DNA of 64,000 nucleotides from Trachythela sp. YZ-2020 (Eukaryota > Cnidaria > Anthozoa > Malacalcyonacea > Clavulariidae): positions 2,293,501 through 2,357,500 of the forward strand of contig JADLSH010000145.1 of assembly GCA_016169945.1 (NCBI GenBank), read 5' to 3'. Shown one piece after another: positions 1-11,545 of this stretch. The number at the start of each line of letters is the position of its first letter. Positions within the stretch are counted from its first letter, which is position 1. The notes beneath the pieces are model-generated. The model made no database searches. It had not been told where the DNA came from and saw only the letters and a program-made list of their open reading frames with translations. The position numbers and the translations under genes were made by a program.

Positions 1-239
1 AAAACACTAACTATATAAAAATGCATTCATCCATACAAGCTTAAAATAATCTACAGATCAGTACAATTTCTAATAGAGTAAGGCAGATTGTTCCACAACG
101 CGTGTTTACAATAAGATTATATCGGATCTATTAAGATTCATATTTACACTTAGATTAACCTAAACTATATATATAAAAGTAGCCTATATTACATGTATTT
201 ATTATTATATCTATAAAAATCTCTACCTATCCAATTTAG

Positions 240-280
240 AATTGCACTCAGGCGCATTTGAATTGCACTCAGGCGCATTT
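240..280. repeat. Two-copy 21-bp tandem duplication
   Basis: The unit AATTGCACTCAGGCGCATTTG occurs twice in a row, the second copy ending one base short. A related partial motif (GGGGCATTTG) follows a few bases on. No function is apparent. Confidence 0.8.
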
Positions 281-1370
281 ACCCAGGGGCATTTGAAAAT
301 TGTATTATTGAATTTGCGCGATATAAATTAATAAATGTTATGTTGTTATGTTATAGATGCGCCGTAGCTCTTTAAAATCGTTTATTATATTGTTGCTTAC
401 ATGCATAGGCTACAATGAAAAACCTGGGTGTTGAAATTTTTAAGATTTTTTTTTAATTTACGAAATTGATTCTTTCAACTTTTTAGTTAAAAAATAAGCA
501 AAGTTTTGGGCCGAAGTACTCAATACATTGTTTCGATTTACAGCAAGCACAGTCTTTTTAAATTTTTAGTATAATAATTTTAATTATATAAATTGCGTTA
601 TATGTTGTTTCACCGGTGTATTGTAATTTCTGTATGTTTTGTAAAATGTTATTAATGATATATATAAACCTGTTGTTCCACTACCCCGCCTCAAAGCAAT
701 AATCATTGCTTGTAGTTTTTGCTTCTATTTGTTACATTAAAGGAAAGTTATCATAAATTGAATAAAAAGGAGCGAATAGTACTCGGTCGCGATACGGTGT
801 GAAAAGGCAAAGAAAAATGCATGGAGCATGAGATGATTTGAATCTGCATATAGACATTGCATTGGGTACTCTATCTCAAACAAACACGCATATAATATTT
901 TATCCCTCTCAAAAATAAATCTGTCCAAACAATGCAACAAACGTGGATGAACTCTAATTCAACCGGCCAAGCCAAACAGAGAGAAATATAATTTTGGCAG
1001 GATCATAAATTGGATAGGACGCTCAAACTGTCAAAGTATACGTACCGAAGATTTGATTGCGCGAGTATTCAGGCAACGCTTTTCCTTCAGCTTCGCTTAC
1101 ATATTTAAATGCGATTGAATTCAAATGGCGGGGCCTGGTGTGACATTAACGGATATCTCGAAATTTTGGCGCTATCTATAAACGGTCACTAGCAAATTAC
1201 AGCACGTAAATCAATTCAGCGGCTTGCTGTATATTTCGCTGTAAACAAATACCTTAGCTTTCTTGTGGTAACTATCACTTGGGAAACTATTATTTCAAGT
1301 TAATCCGCACAAACTTGATCCGTGTTTTGCTATTTATTTCAACATTTTAATCATTATTTAAGAAATACAA

Positions 1371-1785
1371 AACGAGTCGCGTGCACTTATGGTGTTATAA
1401 TGCACGAAGGGAATGTTCACTTGGGAGAACACGAGAGAGGCGTGTAAAACAAAAAGCGTAGCCCGAGCGTTTTACACGCTTCTCGTGTTGAGAATTAGTG
1501 TTGCCTCCAAACTGTAGTCCTCGACAAGTCACAAAGTAAATAATAAAGTATACCAAAATCACAAGTTCGCGTGCTCGATGCAGCTTCTCGCAAGGTGTCA
1601 CACTCACAACTAACTCATATCTTATTACAACTCTCCCTAATCTTTAAAGTATCACGTAATGTCCCTAATGCTATTAACTTATATTTGTGTGATCTTATCT
1701 GTCAGTTCTCAACACACGGGTGTTCTTCCAACATCCCCGAGTGCGTTATTTATAATTATAACTCCATAAATGCACGAGACGAGTT
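1371..1785. mobile_element. Putative MITE with imperfect terminal inverted repeats
   Basis: The left end (around CGTGCACTTATGGTGTTATAA) is matched in reverse complement by the right end (around TTATAACTCCATAAATGCACG). Both continue outward into a shared CGAGT/ACTCG stretch. An inner hairpin near 1430-1500 (GTGTAAAAC paired with GTTTTACAC) adds to the folded structure. No transposase is present and I could not define a clean target-site duplication, so superfamily is unassigned. Confidence 0.45.
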
Positions 1786-2654
1786 TTTCTATTTCGGCGG
1801 GTGAAAAACTGTTCAAAAAATAATAGTCCACAATGATAAGCAGATTGGCTTGTCGTTGTTCTGCTTCACTGGATTCCGCGGCGGTATAAAAGCAGACGTT
1901 TTGGTCAAGCAAGGCATGTTATATTTTCAATCTGACAACAAATATATCCAGCACTTTTTGTTTGAAAGTACTATTTGCATGAATCAAATTTTTTGTGTTT
2001 TTTGTTGTTTGTGGTTAGTCGCAAAATATTTTTTCAGACAAATTGTCAAAATATTATATTTGTGTAGTTTTATTGCGTTGAATCGAGATAGCTTATGACT
2101 ATAGTGCGTATAACGCGCAATTTGATTGGCTAATGCACGTGCATTATGACGCAATGATGCACTGCTACTGTTTTGATTTCCCAATTCTTCTCGCTTAATT
2201 TCGTCTCGGCTTGTTTTCGAGACAATATGAACAAAAAATAACGTTTTAAAGCCCAAAGTTCGTCAGAAATTAAAGCAAGAACAACAAATATCAATGGGGC
2301 AAAACGGCGAATAAAGATTCTTAGCTGTTTCTGAGTCCAAACATTTTGCTTGAAATTTCGCATTCAAAGGCGAAAAAACTGGGCTGTTCTGACATTAAAT
2401 GTATTTAAACTCAGTACAAAACAAATCTATCCACAGTTCTAGGCGTAAAACATAGAAATTAATTTGCCAGTTTGACATTTCTTTTTTTTGTAGTTTCATA
2501 ACACTTATATTATAAGCAGCTTTTGAACTTAACTATAATGAATGTGAACATAGACATAATAAAAAGATTGTCAATATGGTAAAAAGACCTTTTATAATAT
2601 TTATTACTTATAGAAGTTGTTGATCAGTTTGAAATCGGTTGTAAAGAATTGAAC

Positions 2655-2729
2655 ATGTGGAGCAACGTTGTAATCTTCTTGGTTACGATCGTATTCATGT
2701 TTATGGGAACAGTCCAATCTGCACCGAAA
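2655..2729 (+). CDS. Phospholipase C/P1-nuclease-like protein copy 1, exon 1 (signal peptide)
   Basis: This 25-codon exon starts at ATG 2655 and ends at a good donor (AAA|GTAAGAG), phase 0. It encodes a charge-poor N-terminus with a long hydrophobic core followed by Q-S-A-P-K, typical of a secretory signal peptide. The same exon architecture, including the shared ending G-T-V-Q-x-A-P-K and the same 5' UTR bases before the ATG, occurs at 47277 in the paralogue. That parallel is the main reason to trust this start. The protein is therefore likely secreted or lumenal. Splicing is inferred from donor/acceptor sites and paralogy, not from transcripts. Confidence 0.7.
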
Positions 2730-3250
2730 GTAAGAGTCAATTCGTACTATTATTTGTTGAGCTACTACCTGTATATTACTTGTTTCTGATATTTTATACA
2801 AAAATATAACTATAAGACTGCCATTTTCATCTTATCTATTTTCGTGCGCATGCTTGCGTTTTCATGTTTTCCCGTACCTAAGTATTATCCTAAATTATCT
2901 AAAACTTGATCCTTGTGTAACGTTATTGATTTAAATATCTCTCTCGTTTTCCTTAGTTACATTTAATTTTACCCGACAGATATGTCTATCTACACAATAG
3001 ATCATGTGTTTACATTTACAAAGAATGTTACATGACTGTGGGAAACTATGTTTTTGGCATATGTTGCAAGTGTTTACAATTGAACATGGCATCTTTGCAA
3101 TTCCTCTTTGCCTTCTCTCGTTTCTATCGATTCTCTTTGCTTTCTTCGCTTACTCTTCGCACATATTCTAACTTTCTTTCATATAGATTCCTTATGGATT
3201 CTTTATTTACACTGTGTCCGCAGTTCTTTAATTGCGCCTTGATAATACAG

Positions 3251-3272
3251 GGCGATTAATAGTTTTGCTAAG
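3251..3272 (+). pseudogene. Possible decayed microexon of copy 1
   Basis: In the paralogue a 30-nt phase-0 microexon (47505-47534) lies between the signal-peptide exon and the catalytic exon. Here an acceptor-like ACAG is followed by GGCGAT, as in the paralogue's GGTGAT. The next triplets are TAA and TAG, and the end resembles the paralogue only weakly (GCTAAGG against TTTTAAGG). If homologous it is unusable, and copy 1 must skip it. Exon 1 joined directly to the exon at 3455 keeps frame. The match is short, so it may be chance. Confidence 0.25.
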
Positions 3273-3454
3273 GCCTTTTTTGCTTTAGATTAAATATTTG
3301 TTCAAATGTTCAAGATACAGTATTTCTTGCGACTCATCTTCTTTATAGTTCACTTCATCATCGGCAACAAACGCTTTGTTAATCAGAATTGACGGATAAT
3401 AGCAGTTAGATAATAGCAGAAGGAGATTAATATATCTATAATTACTTCCCATAG

Positions 3455-4044
3455 GAACGAACGTCATATTTTGAAGGAGATGAACACGAATTGATTGGAG
3501 ACAGGATCAATTTTCCACGTGAACCAGGAATAAGTACAACGTTAACGCTTACCAATGGACTTCAACTACAATTTGGTCAAATTATAGCGTTAGCTGGTGA
3601 TTTTTTTGGCGTGCCTAATCAACCGATCATCATTCCGCAATCATCAAACCAAGCGGCACAACGTACAAGATTCATGGAAGCCTATGGTACACTTGCTTTT
3701 AAACCACGCAGTGACATTGAGGCGGAAGTGACCAAGCTTCTAAAAATGATCAAAGAAGACGGGCTCGTAAGGAAATATCACAACGGGACATTTCATACTG
3801 ATATTGAATATATACTCGCTTCTAATGGGAACATGTTAATCTTGGCGCAGACCGATTATGACCATTTTGAGCCGCAAGCGCCGAAAGCCTACCGCGTCGG
3901 TCATCAGTTGGCTATAGAAACAGCGCGAGAGGCGGCGAAAGAGACAGATCCTCAAAAGAAGAAGATGAAATTGATGAAGGCTTTCTCCATAGATGCTTTT
4001 GCTTCTCACTTTCTCACTGACAGCTTCTCAAGTGGTCATATCAG
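3455..4044 (+). CDS. Phospholipase C/P1-nuclease-like protein copy 1, exon 2 (metal-binding core)
   Basis: The exon runs from acceptor ATAG| to donor CAG|GTATAAG and encodes residues 26-221 of the predicted 376-residue protein. Visible motifs are L-A-G-D-F-F-G (D74), D-H-F (H162), G-H-Q-L-A (H175) and H-F-L-T-D-S-F-S-S-G-H (H210, D214, H220). The spacing H-x3-D-x5-H is that of the zinc ligands in the bacterial phospholipase C/P1-nuclease fold, and the other His/Asp residues are likely further ligands. The likely role is zinc-dependent hydrolysis of a phosphoester such as a phospholipid headgroup, but the substrate is not deducible. Compared with the paralogue it lacks 15 residues, largely in the glycine-rich stretch before D-H-F. 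It ends in phase 2, exactly like the paralogue. Confidence 0.75.
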
Positions 4045-6579
4045 GTATAAGCATGACTTGTTAAATACAAGACATTATACTGTAGGATATAAATAATTAT
4101 ATATTACCTGCCCAAATTACAATACATACCTAGGATTCGATTGCCAACATTTTTTGATACGATAATATTTTTGCCTGGCTGATATAGACAACTAAGTACT
4201 ATATCGAAATATGTTTTTACTTCCCTAATCTTATGAAATAACGAGTACACGCGCCGAACATATTAAATTTGCGACCCAACATTCCGGCACGTCAGTATTT
4301 GGTGTCGTCGATAGAGGGCTCCGAAGTCGTGGCATCCGCACCACTGGAACGTTTTTATATATTTAAGGAATAAAATTTTCCGCTCTTGCAGAAATTATAG
4401 ATTGTTGCCGTCCTTCCTACGCATTATAATTCATAGTTATGTCCATGTTTCGAAGCATAGGCGGCGGAACCGGGAAGGGGGAGGCAAGGAGGGATATAGC
4501 TCCCAAAAAGTAGAAATGAAGGGCGAAGCCCCCCCCTCCCTCAAAAAAGAAAGATCAGACTGGGAGAAAGTGATATGAAAGTGTCATATTCTTCGCTGCC
4601 GGAAATGCAAAATGAATAAAATAACCTGGTTTCTGCACGTAATATCGTCTTTGCCCCCCTTAACCCTAGAGTTTATCTAACCCCCACAAACAAACCAATC
4701 TTCCGCCAATGTTTTGAAGCAATTCATTTGGCGGGACAATCGTACGGAATTGCATATTTTGTTGATGCACTTTGTCTGCCACACCCGATTTTTTATGTCT
4801 AGAGTTGAAACAGATTTTTGCGTTCCAATAAACGTGCGTGCGCCGAATTGGCATTTTGAATAACCCAGTATTCTTGAATTATCACAGTCCCCACCTGCAG
4901 ATATGCCATTATCTATTTTCAGTCTAGGATTTTTCCTACTTTGAAGGCGCACCTAGCTGCGTGTTTTGGTCGTCACAAACATTTATCTTCTATTGTGTCT
5001 GTATGCTTCTTGAATGATCTTCAAAGAAAAGGCTAAGCCTAAGGTAACATTTCGTTTGGCTCGACACAGATCAACCCTTGGATGGAAGGAGCAAATGGTG
5101 ATATCAAATTACAAAGAAAATTAATGCACACGGAGGCATGTTTCTTAACATGAACAATAGTATTTAATTTTGCTGCAGGAGAGACTTGGAATATTACAGT
5201 TTCGAAGTACTATAAAATTTAAAATCTATTTAATTGGGTTGCAGCGTCCTGCGTAAACACATAAAAGGCATTGAACAATAAATTAACTGGAATGAAAATT
5301 CTGGGGGAGGGGACTTGAAGACGTATATGATTGTCGCCTTGTAGGTAGTGCCAGTCCAATTTTGTTGAATGTTAAAAGAGTTCGTTTCATTACCTCCATT
5401 TCGTTTTGCACAATAAGATTATCGGAATGATTTTGTTGATATAAGCCTGCTGGATTTTGAGTTGAATACAGTATGAATAATTTTGTAAGTTTGGTTATAT
5501 AACAAACGTTCGGATAGCTATCAGTCACTCGAAGTGCGTCAAATCCCGGACTCACCTCCCTGAAAGTATGTTTGGTTTTTATCTCATGCCATTTCGGGAA
5601 AAAGTACTGAAGAAATTACGCATTTTAGTATATAATTTCTTGTTTGGATAACGAACATTTTAGCCGCCAATGTACTACGCAAACAAACAAACTTAGGCTT
5701 AAATTGAAGCTAAAAAAATTATCTACAATACTCTCTTATTCTTGAAAAGAGAAAATGCACACATTCTGCGAAAACATTGCCAAGGTTTATGAACATGCCG
5801 AACAAATTTCTTGAAAATACATCGATCCCGAACCCACCTCCTAAACATACGTCAGCAGGTGGGCTCGGGATTAAACGCACCTCTTCGGAGCCAATAGGAA
5901 TGCCGCTTTTGCGCTATGTATGAGATAATGGTTTTAACAATATATTCACCTTAATTTCTCAATATGGATACGCAACTTAAACCACTTTGGAACCTAATCA
6001 CCTTCGGCTGTTGGAGAATTAAAGTATTGGCACAGAACGGATGACCTGTGGAAATGGACGTTTGTGGCAGCCGACAGAAAACACAGACAGCGGACAATTC
6101 TAAGACCCGTTGTATGCGGCCAGTGAGGCCTGGGCACGAACAATCAGATGAGGAAATAATGCTTTAAGGCATGCGCGTAGTATTGGATTTATAGAATTTA
6201 CCTTTGCAATGACAAATCTTTTTCAAACTAATCTATTTCATAATTATGAAATATTTTTTACGTTTTAACCTAAATTGCATATTTGGAGCAGTAGGACTGA
6301 TGTGCCGCCACTTGCGGCAAATTTGGAGTGTAAGTGGTTCGTTATTTTGATCAGTCGAACATCAATGGACTAAAATGATATCAATGATGGTTGTTTCCTC
6401 AAGTATAAACATCTAAAACTTCTATCATAGCTACCGTAGTAATACCACAAAGATAGATAGGGGCATTATTTTTTGGGCACCTGTATGATTGATAAGCCAA
6501 GATAATTACTTTTGTCCACTTTTTGTTAATAGATAATTTCATTAAAATGTGTGTATTATATTGTTTTTCCCGAATACAG
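4045..6579 (+). other. Intron 2 of phospholipase-like copy 1
   Basis: This is non-coding sequence between the phase-2 donor at 4045 and the CAG acceptor before 6580. It contains a purine-rich patch near 4470-4550, a small stem-loop near 5830-5870 (ATCCCGAACCCACCT pairing with AGGTGGGCTCGGGAT), and no ORF resembling a known protein. Confidence 0.6.
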
Positions 6580-7045
6580 GACCACGAGAGTGGCGCTACA
6601 CAATCAGGTTACCCCATCTAGTGTCGGAGATTATCTTAGCAAATTCATGCACGATGAAGACTGCAAATATGGCTTGCGTGTCAAAAATAGAAGAGGAGAC
6701 AAGTGGATTGCCTATGGTGACGGATTTCTTCTGAAAAATGGTAGTAAAGTTGATTTACGTCTAGCCATCGAGGCTGTCCAGAAATCTATCGATCAAGTGG
6801 ATGAAGCATACAAACATCCTGATAGACGGATAAATTTAGATTCCGTGACGGACCTGATACCCTTCGTCGATCCAAATGCGAAAAACAACGCTCCTTTGTT
6901 TCAGATCAGAGGTAGTAATTTGCTTCGTCGTAAAAATGTAAGTGACCTGCAGGATACCAATACAAAATCAAATTGGTGGGGAACAACTACAGTCGTATTG
7001 CTTCTGGGTGCTACCAAGAAAAACTCTGCCTTACCACCTGCATAA
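6580..7045 (+). CDS. Phospholipase C/P1-nuclease-like protein copy 1, terminal exon
   Basis: The acceptor TACAG| restores the split arginine codon (AG|G), giving G-H-I-R-T-T-R across the junction, which fits how this family continues after the metal motif. The exon encodes residues 223-376. It contains L-H-N (H229), L-S-K-F-M-H-D-E-D (H246, E248) and W-I-A-Y-G-D-G, blocks I associate with bacterial members, and these may supply the remaining metal ligands. The last 30 residues are low-complexity with a short hydrophobic run (T-V-V-L-L-L) and may be lineage-specific. A GTAAGT at 6936 could be an alternative donor, so the exact C-terminus is uncertain. A poly(A) signal follows 50 bp downstream. 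Confidence 0.7.
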
Positions 7046-7094
7046 GGAATGAGAACTTTCTTGCAACGCTTTGTAGCTACCATAATAATTTGAA

Positions 7095-7100
7095 AATAAA
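7095..7100 (+). promoter_or_regulatory. Poly(A) signal of phospholipase-like copy 1
   Basis: An AATAAA hexamer lies 50 bp after the stop codon of the terminal exon and is the first one downstream, so it is the natural 3'-end signal for this gene. Confidence 0.55.
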
Positions 7101-8640
7101 TATACGTGTTTTAATACCATGTTTCTCAATTGAAGTTGCAAAAATATGCGATTATTTGAACATTAAATTAGCATAGCCAACGAATTTTCAATAACACATA
7201 GGTATTTATTTATCAGAAGAAGAATATAGCTACGTTTCTACCGTTGCGGTCATTGCGTACGCAAAAAGTATTTTCACTTGTCTCAGATCTATGCGGCTTC
7301 AGAGATCACTGCAAATATTTCCAGTACCAACACTCTCCCTATTGATACGAAGAATAAAGCTTGTATTTCCCCTCCACCGTATTGTAAGGCGTCATTGTTT
7401 GGGTATTTGTATTTATCAGGAATGAGCTCATTATATATTCAGGCTAAGAAATGTCATAAATAGACCATTTGCAGAATTGCTGACCGGTAAAATAATAGAC
7501 GCATAGCCTCAACTTCATTCTTTTGAAAGCAGACAGAAACGTCAAACAATACTAAGACTGAATAAAATTGACTGAAATCAAAGCATGAAGTCGAGGCAAT
7601 ACGTGTATCTGATCTGGAAATAATATACTGGATTTATGATCTAATCTGTTAAGCCGGAAGTCATTAATTACCAAGGGACAGACAAAATTTTTAGTGAGTT
7701 CGAAAACGTTTCAAAAAGGAAGAGAGACAATTTCCCAGTACACTTGTCCCTAAGTAATGGCGGATTTTTATTGTCTAGCAATGTTGTGCTATCCTGTCTA
7801 CTTTCCAATTTTTAGAGGTGAGAAGTGGCGAGTGTTTGCAAGCACGGCATTGTAACTGTAATAACACTGTAATACAGTAATACTGTATATTTCTTTTTTT
7901 TCTGTACAAACTGGTAAAATAGTACTGATAAGATTTTTACTTTTAACTACAAAATTACCAATTGCCCAACTATATAAAGTAGGTATGTTATTTTGTACTC
8001 TTTTAGCTTTAGACGTCTTAAAACGTTTCGATTAAGATTAGTCAATGTCGTATCGACCACACAGGATGAACTACGCATTTTCAAAACCACAAACTGTAGT
8101 GCATGCCAATTGACGGCAAAACTGCAAAAGGAAGTATGCAAAATAAACACTTACCCGTTTAAAACGCTTTAAAACTCGAAAATCCTGTCCTTTCTTAGCC
8201 TTTGCCTTTCGACTGATCTCTTTTCCTGTTGACTTTAGTAAATGAAAGTCCTCTACAAAATTTTCATTTATCTTGTTTTGGAGACATTTATCTTGTTTTG
8301 TTTGAATTAATATGTCCCGACTCCAGAGTACAATTTTGATTTTTTTTTTCATATAAATGCCAAAAATAAAATGCCAAAATGGCAGTTATTTTTCTGACGT
8401 ATACATATAAAAACAAAATCGTTGTCTTTGCCAATCATGATGTTGCTAGTTACCAGTTTTCTCTCGACTTAAACTTTCGCATGCGCATAACTTTAAAAAC
8501 GTCCAGTCCAGTCCAGTCCATGACAAAAGAAATGGCGGTCGACTTTGCATTCCCAATGTTTCACATACCCGGGTATAAATATCCGAGTGGAATTAGTACC
8601 ATCGCACGGCGCTTTGAGCCGGCTCGGGGATTAAAACACT
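7101..8640. other. Intergenic stretch without recognised genes
   Basis: Only short ORFs without recognisable similarity are present. A small tandem GTCCA repeat (four units) sits near 8499-8520, and TTTATCTTGTTTTG is duplicated near 8265-8305. A segment near 8575-8640 (GGAATTAGTACC, GGCTCGGGGAT) recurs near 50690-50735, so it is part of a dispersed repeat. Confidence 0.45.
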
Positions 8641-9425
8641 ATCGATCATATTGAAATTAAAATACTAGTTAATAACAATATAGCAGAATGATCAAACGTT
8701 TCACATGATTTGGACGTTGAACATTTCGGAGAATGCAGTAACACCTTCAATCAAATTACAATAAGCGAAGAAGAAGTTTTGAGCCATCTACTAAATCTAG
8801 ATCAAGCGAAATCGGGGGGACCCGATAACATATCGGCAAGGCTTCTTAAAGCAGTCGTTAGGGAAATTGCACCATTGTTGACAAGCCTTTTTCAATCTCT
8901 AAAAGTAGGAAAGGTTCCGGCTCCATGGAAGCAGGCTAATACTACACCGGTTCCGAAATCTGAAGACGTTCATTGTGTTCCGAACTACAGACCAATTTCT
9001 CTGTTATGTGGTCTCGAAGATATTAGAAAAATGTATATATAATCGCTGTTATGAATCATTTTCTGGAATCGTGCACAACATGCAACATGGTTTTTTGCGA
9101 GGCAGAAATTGCGCCACTCAGTTATTTCAAGTTGTACCATAGGAATTTGGAAGCATTGGACAATAAAAATTCAATCGGCATTATTTATTTTGTATTTATT
9201 TAGTCCCACCGGCTACTGCTAGCTAAGTTTATTTTTACTTACACTTTACATCAACGATCTTCCTGAGTATGTTACTCCACCAACAGAAGTAGCACTGTAT
9301 GCTGACGACTCCGAGGCATATAAAGTGATCAAATCTCAAATGTACATCAGCATCTTGCAGAATGACTTAAAATTAAATGCATTGAAATTGTGGGCAGATA
9401 AATGGGCAGATAAAACCATGCGATT
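8640..9425 (+). pseudogene. LINE reverse-transcriptase fragment (jockey/CR1-like)
   Basis: The frame at 8710-9042 shows the RT N-terminal blocks: K-S-G-G-P-D-N-I, a V-P-A-P-W-K-Q-A segment with T-P-V-P-K, and N-Y-R-P-I-S-L-L. After frameshifts, other frames show a G-F-L-R-G-R-N-C-A-T-Q-L block near 9090 and L-Y-I-N-D-L-P followed by L-Y-A-D-D near 9245-9310, the catalytic YADD box. The segment between these blocks is shortened. It is a dead, 5'-truncated copy with no endonuclease, just outside the left edge of the Polinton-like element. Confidence 0.75.
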
Positions 9426-9462
9426 GTCACGAAAAGAAAACTGACGTACAAACAACCTCCTA

Positions 9463-9468
9463 CCCAGG
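9463..9468. repeat. Left 6-bp target-site duplication of the Polinton-like element
   Basis: CCCAGG lies immediately before the left terminus (AGTAGTATGG) and is repeated exactly after the right terminus at 14515-14520. Six-bp duplications are diagnostic of Polinton/Maverick integration. Confidence 0.85.
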
Positions 9469-9706
9469 AGTAGTATGGAGCGGGGCTTAATGGACCCAGT
9501 TTTATGCGTAAAATTTAACGAGTTACCCTGCATAATTCATGAGTTAATTATGTTAATGATCTGAATATATAATTAATTCATTTCCGAGGATAATCCGAAC
9601 AATTCCGAGTATGAGTTATGCATATTAATGAGCATTTATAATTAGATTCATTCCGACGACGTTAAAACAACGAGAGGTTTCCGACAGTTCGCCATTTTGT
9701 TCCAAG

Positions 9707-10075
9707 ATGGCAGAACAGCTAATTCTGGATGTTTTTAAGGAAAATAATGTAGAATTAACGCAGGATACTTTACGGTTTTATATAAAACTGCTTTTAGAAG
9801 AGCATGAACATACATATAACTCCATGATATGTAGTATTGTAAGAGATAATGTGTTTGAAAATTTATGTCAAACATATGAAGAGACAAAGCCTTTAAATTC
9901 TGGTAGAATTATGGCTTACTTGACTTTAGTTTACAAAGTGAGCGATTTTTGTGACACTGAAACAGTGCGAGAAGCCGTTCGAATATGTGTAGACGATTTA
10001 AAACAATTTGATTTAGGGAGCTATGAAATTAAACTGTCTTGGTTTCAACGCTTAATTTCATGGTTGGTGGGTTAG
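9707..10075 (+). CDS. Small ORF with Bcl-2 BH1-like motif (left arm)
   Basis: This 122-residue intronless ORF starts in good context (CCAAGATGG). Its central part reads L-N-S-G-R-I-M-A-Y-L, which resembles the BH1 signature N-W-G-R-I-V-A-F of Bcl-2-family apoptosis regulators. It is preceded by amphipathic helices and followed by a Trp/Leu-rich tail (S-W-F-Q-R-L-I-S-W-L) and no obvious BH2. Small viral Bcl-2/E1B-19K-type proteins are known in animal DNA viruses and reported in adintovirus-like (Polinton-related) elements, so an anti-apoptotic role is plausible. That is inference from one motif and context. The same ORF is open in the opposite arm with only two changes, so coding capacity has been kept or the copies are young. 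Confidence 0.5.
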   Translation: MAEQLILDVFKENNVELTQDTLRFYIKLLLEEHEHTYNSMICSIVRDNVFENLCQTYEETKPLNSGRIMAYLTLVYKVSDFCDTETVREAVRICVDDLKQFDLGSYEIKLSWFQRLISWLVG

Positions 10076-10463
10076 TGTTACAGCTTAACCGCGTGTAATT
10101 TGAATATCACTAATTGGAATTGAATAGCGAAAGTCATTAAGAAGTCATTAACTGTTGTACATGGGTGAACACATTGTACTTTAACGACATTGCCCAAACG
10201 CGTTTATGCTGAACTTGTAAGAGACGGGCTTTAACGACATGTTAAAGCCTATTTTATGGTCTATATTCCACCTCTGGGATAACTTTACTTTACATTAGAA
10301 GTTATACGTAAAGCATACTGTAACTAAACATTCAGTTATATTAACGTGTGCATGCGCAATTGAAAATAGAGAAAATATACGTCTTGTGTACAATTTTATT
10401 AAAATATTATTACACTCCGCATAGAGTATATTATATCTGTTTATATAAGGTAGTTGAGGAAGT

Positions 10464-11041
10464 CTAGTCTGAATCAGTATTTTCACCCTCTTCAATATAA
10501 GCATTGTCTTTTAAAAGACGTTTCAGAAGAAACTTTCTTTTATCAACGGCTGCTTCCAAAGCCTCATCATGATCAAAGTCGTCACTGTTTATAAACACAT
10601 CTCTCGTGTTCATTACTTTTTTATGTACATGATTCCTCCTAAGCTGTCTCATCCACAATAGACGTTCCAGATAAACACTTTCGAGCTCTTTTTGTAGTTT
10701 AGGTAATATCAACGCGTACGCTTGCTTGTTGGAAGTTTCGTCATCAAGACCGTTTTCGATAAGATTCTGTTTTATTTCTTCGTACTCGCTGGCATATCTT
10801 TGTTTTGCTTCCTCTATTAATGGTTTCCAAGGATCACTTTCATCTTCTAATTCAGATCCTGATTCATTTCCATCTACCTCAGAATTTTTTAATCACTATT
10901 TGACGCTTCGTCATCTGACTCCATGGGTACGGAATTGTGATCTGTATCCGACTCTTCCTCTCGGAATGGGCAGTATTCGGTTTCGTGTCTGCGCAAATTA
11001 AAGCGACGATTAAAAGATTTACCACAAAACTTGCAGCTCAT
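10464..11041 (-). pseudogene. Broken C2HC zinc-finger gene (left arm)
   Basis: This is the counterpart of the intact gene at 12941-13522. Starting at the ATG complementary to 11039-11041, the zinc-finger end is intact. A net 4-bp deletion near 10888-10895, within the acidic linker, shifts the frame. The C-terminal 82 codons remain open from 10712 to 10464. It converges with the Bcl-2-like ORF of the same arm. Confidence 0.8.
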
Positions 11042-11545
11042 CACTCTAGCACTGTTAGTAGCAAATGAGGGATTTTAAGAAAATTATTGCCTCATGAGCA
11101 CTTGCTCTGTTGTATAGCTCATGAATGAGCGTTGACGTAGACAAGCTCACGACGACCACTCATAATTACTCATACCCACGAGCACTCTGAAATGCTCATT
11201 TTCGTTTAGCAGACATACAAGATGGCTCGAGCAAGACGAAAACATGACAGATGCCCCGTAACTCTTTCAGACTGGCTACCAGACCTGTAAGAATTTTCAT
11301 GCCATATCTACTTTGCCAACAATGCTCCAAACGACTGCTGGCTGCTGGAAGCCGATTCATTTGCACTCTCAAGTGAGTTGAAAAGTACGGCGATATAGTA
11401 TTTTCAACACTTTTGTGGACAAGCTCACGACGACCACTCATCATTACTCATGCCTCATGAGCACTTGCTCTGTATAGCTCATGAATGAGCGTTGACGCAG
11501 ACAAGCTCACGACAACCACTCATAATTACTCATATCCCATGAGCT

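Larger units (their letters stand above)
1..2654. other. Upstream intergenic DNA of phospholipase-like copy 1
   Basis: I see no convincing coding exon here. The stretch is AT-rich with only short random ORFs. It holds a 21-bp direct duplication near 240-280 and a probable inverted-repeat element at 1371-1785. The region just before 2655 is the likely promoter and 5' UTR of the gene that follows, because its last bases (AAAGAATTGAAC before the ATG) recur before the ATG of the paralogue at 47277. No clear TATA box can be assigned. Confidence 0.5.
9469..11545 (+). repeat. Left terminal inverted repeat arm
   Basis: The arm extends inward to CATATCCCATGAGCT at about 11545. It carries, in order inward, a Bcl-2-like ORF on the plus strand, a convergent broken zinc-finger gene on the minus strand, and the repeated TGAGTGGTCGTCGTGAGC block. 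It differs from the right arm by scattered substitutions and a net 4-bp deletion near 10890. Confidence 0.85.

Noticed and set aside
11196..11444. 82-codon ORF beginning M-M-S-G-R-R-E-L, present in both Polinton arms
   Set aside because: It starts within the CTCATGAG-type repeat block and has no recognisable domain. Its presence in both arms only reflects arm identity, so it is not reported as a gene.
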